The notes below the pieces were generated by a model. It was not told the origin of the DNA. It saw only the letters and a program-made list of their open reading frames with translations, and ran no database searches. Positions 4,302 to 5,310 of a stretch of 5,310 nt of DNA are shown one piece after another. Position 1 is the stretch's first letter; the number at the start of each line of letters is the position of its first letter. The translations under genes were made by a program, and so were the position numbers. This DNA is from Treponema sp. GTDB lineage: Bacteria; Spirochaetota; Spirochaetia; Treponematales; Treponemataceae. The stretch spans positions 1 to 5,310 of the forward strand of contig JAGARY010000487.1 in assembly GCA_017622055.1 (NCBI GenBank). Direction: 5' to 3'.

Positions 4302-5171
4302 ATGAAAAAATATATTTTACCATTTTTGATTTTATTTAGTTTTTCTCAATCTTTACTAGCCTTTGATTGGCCACAAGATGACATCACAGCAGATTCATTT
4401 AATTCATTTTTTGGGCAAAATCGTGGTGGCGAAATTAGCAGTTCAGTAGTTTTTTCAACTCCATCAATTGTAAAAGCAGCCGATGACGGAGAATTATTAG
4501 TAATTATTTCTGAACAAGATGATGACACAGACTTTTTTCCTAGCACATTAGGAAACGCTTTAGTTTTATCTCACAAAGATAACATTTTATCGGTTTACGG
4601 AAATTTAGAATCAGAAAGCACTTCCAATATAGAAAAAACAAATCAGATTTCTATGAAAAAAGGTGAATATATTGCAGAAACAGGAACTTCTGGTTGGCAA
4701 GAAAGAGTAAGTGGGTTGGAATTCCAAATTGTAGACACAGAAAACGCTTCTTCAATAAACCCAAAAGTATTAATGTCTAGAACAGAAACCGAAATTCCAC
4801 TTACAATTACAAACGTAACTCTAGAAAATAAAAGCGGAAACACTATCGACCTAAATATTACAAAAACAATTCCTTCAGGTTTGTATAAAGTTTATTACAA
4901 AAGAAACGAAGTTGCTTGTCCATACAAATCTTCAATTTTGTTAAACGGCGTTATTGTAGATAAATTATCTTATGATATTATCATTCAAGAAAATGAAAAA
5001 ACTTGTATTCTTGGAAAAAAGAAATATATTCAAGAATCTATTTACCCAGATGAAACAAGACATTTACTTGGAGAAGCAATGTTCACTCCTGGAAAAACAA
5101 CATTAACAGTAGAAGTTGAAAATATTTTGGGCGAAACCAATATAAAAAATTATAATTTGTCAATTAAATAA
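4302..5171 (+). CDS. Secreted LytM/M23-like protein lacking zinc ligands (probable pseudo-peptidase) with C-terminal beta domain
   Basis: The 289-residue protein has a signal peptide (MKKYILPFLI, hydrophobic to about 20, likely cleavage after Ala20 in SLLA|FDW). Residues 38-160 follow the layout of an M23/LytM domain: FGQNRGG near the start, TPSIVKAADDGEL (53-65) for the usual 'TPVyAaadGvV', GNALVLSHKDNILSVYGNLES (84-104), MKKGEYIAETGTSG (118-131), GLEFQIVD (138-145) and INPKVLM (152-158). The zinc ligands are absent: the family's YxHL histidine is Asn101, the LHFE histidine is Glu140, and no His or Asp pair matches the first motif. It is therefore probably non-catalytic, like the LytM domains of EnvC and NlpD that activate amidases. 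Residues 165-289 look like an Ig-type beta sandwich with three cysteines. It is translated after the propeller gene from AAGGA and ends at a strong terminator. Confidence 0.78.
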   Translation: MKKYILPFLILFSFSQSLLAFDWPQDDITADSFNSFFGQNRGGEISSSVVFSTPSIVKAADDGELLVIISEQDDDTDFFPSTLGNALVLSHKDNILSVYGNLESESTSNIEKTNQISMKKGEYIAETGTSGWQERVSGLEFQIVDTENASSINPKVLMSRTETEIPLTITNVTLENKSGNTIDLNITKTIPSGLYKVYYKRNEVACPYKSSILLNGVIVDKLSYDIIIQENEKTCILGKKKYIQESIYPDETRHLLGEAMFTPGKTTLTVEVENILGETNIKNYNLSIK

Positions 5172-5184
5172 ATGGGGTTAAAAC

Positions 5185-5232
5185 AAAAAAAGGGATTTCA
5201 AAACGAATTAAAATTTTGAAATCCCTTTTTTT
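5185..5232. terminator. Bidirectional intrinsic terminator closing the propeller/LytM operon
   Basis: A perfect 19-bp stem pairs 5185-5203 (A7, then GGGATTTCAAAA) with 5214-5232 (TTTTGAAATCCC, then T7) around a 10-base loop. It starts 13 bases after the stop codon. The A/T arms make it work on either strand, so it may also stop a convergent gene beyond the window. Confidence 0.9.
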
Positions 5233-5246
5233 ATAACTTAAAAAAA

Positions 5247-5310
5247 TACGTCCGGTCAAGGCACGCTTTGCTCAAGGCCTTGACTCGTCCGTTTTTAGGG
5301 TTTGTATTAA
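5247..5310 (+). repeat. Dispersed intergenic repeat, copy 2 (reaches the window edge)
   Basis: It is identical to 2161-2224 except T at 5288 for G at 2202. It begins 14 bases after the operon terminator, whereas copy 1 lies before a terminator. That difference in placement argues that the repeat is a unit separate from the terminators. Because of the T, CGTCCG flanks the hairpin on both sides in this copy. The last 14 bases match the left arm and loop of the second hairpin in copy 1, so the repeat likely continues. Confidence 0.85.

Noticed and set aside
4346..4843. Two minus-strand open frames of 66 codons opposite the LytM-like gene
   Set aside because: They are antisense to a protein with clear signal peptide and domain pattern, and show no family features or ribosome binding sites.
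4302..5171. Active M23 peptidoglycan endopeptidase
   Set aside because: The zinc-binding histidines and aspartate are missing at the expected motif positions.

Overview
The window looks like chromosome from a low-GC spirochaete, most likely a host-associated Treponema. I infer this from three things: roughly 30% GC by eye with strong A/T codon bias, a bactofilin with an acidic DxxFFDLEDE-type leader, and an EIIA(Ntr) phosphotransferase domain fused to an excisionase-type helix-turn-helix, an arrangement I associate with treponemes. No marker gene fixes the species. Most of the window is coding, with no tRNA, rRNA, CRISPR array, transposase or phage gene.

Layout. The minus strand carries the first 40 codons of a bactofilin (1-122, cut by the window edge) and, upstream of it, an RluA-family RNA pseudouridine synthase (256-912). 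Divergent from the synthase, with only 29 bases between start codons, is a secreted transglutaminase-like protein (942-2138). It converges on a PtsN-like protein (2407-3012, minus). Their shared 3' region (2139-2406) holds GC-richer hairpin repeats and a strong bidirectional terminator. After a 177-base divergent control region (3055-3231), two plus-strand genes form an operon: a membrane-anchored beta-propeller-like protein (3232-4293) and a secreted LytM/M23-like protein without zinc ligands (4302-5171). A 19-bp-stem terminator closes the operon. A second copy of the intergenic repeat (63 of 64 bases identical to the first) runs off the right edge.

How the genes may work together. Four of the six genes point to the cell envelope: bactofilin, transglutaminase-like protein, anchored propeller, and LytM pseudo-peptidase. 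The propeller/LytM pair, eight bases apart, is the best candidate for a dedicated system; a scaffold plus a non-catalytic LytM regulator or binder is a reasonable but unproven reading. The PtsN-like gene diverges from this operon across a region with repeated sequence boxes, so it is a candidate local regulator. Its 5' end has an in-frame TAA at codon 9, inside the DNA-binding domain and directly after a good start and ribosome binding site. This is the clearest anomaly in the window.
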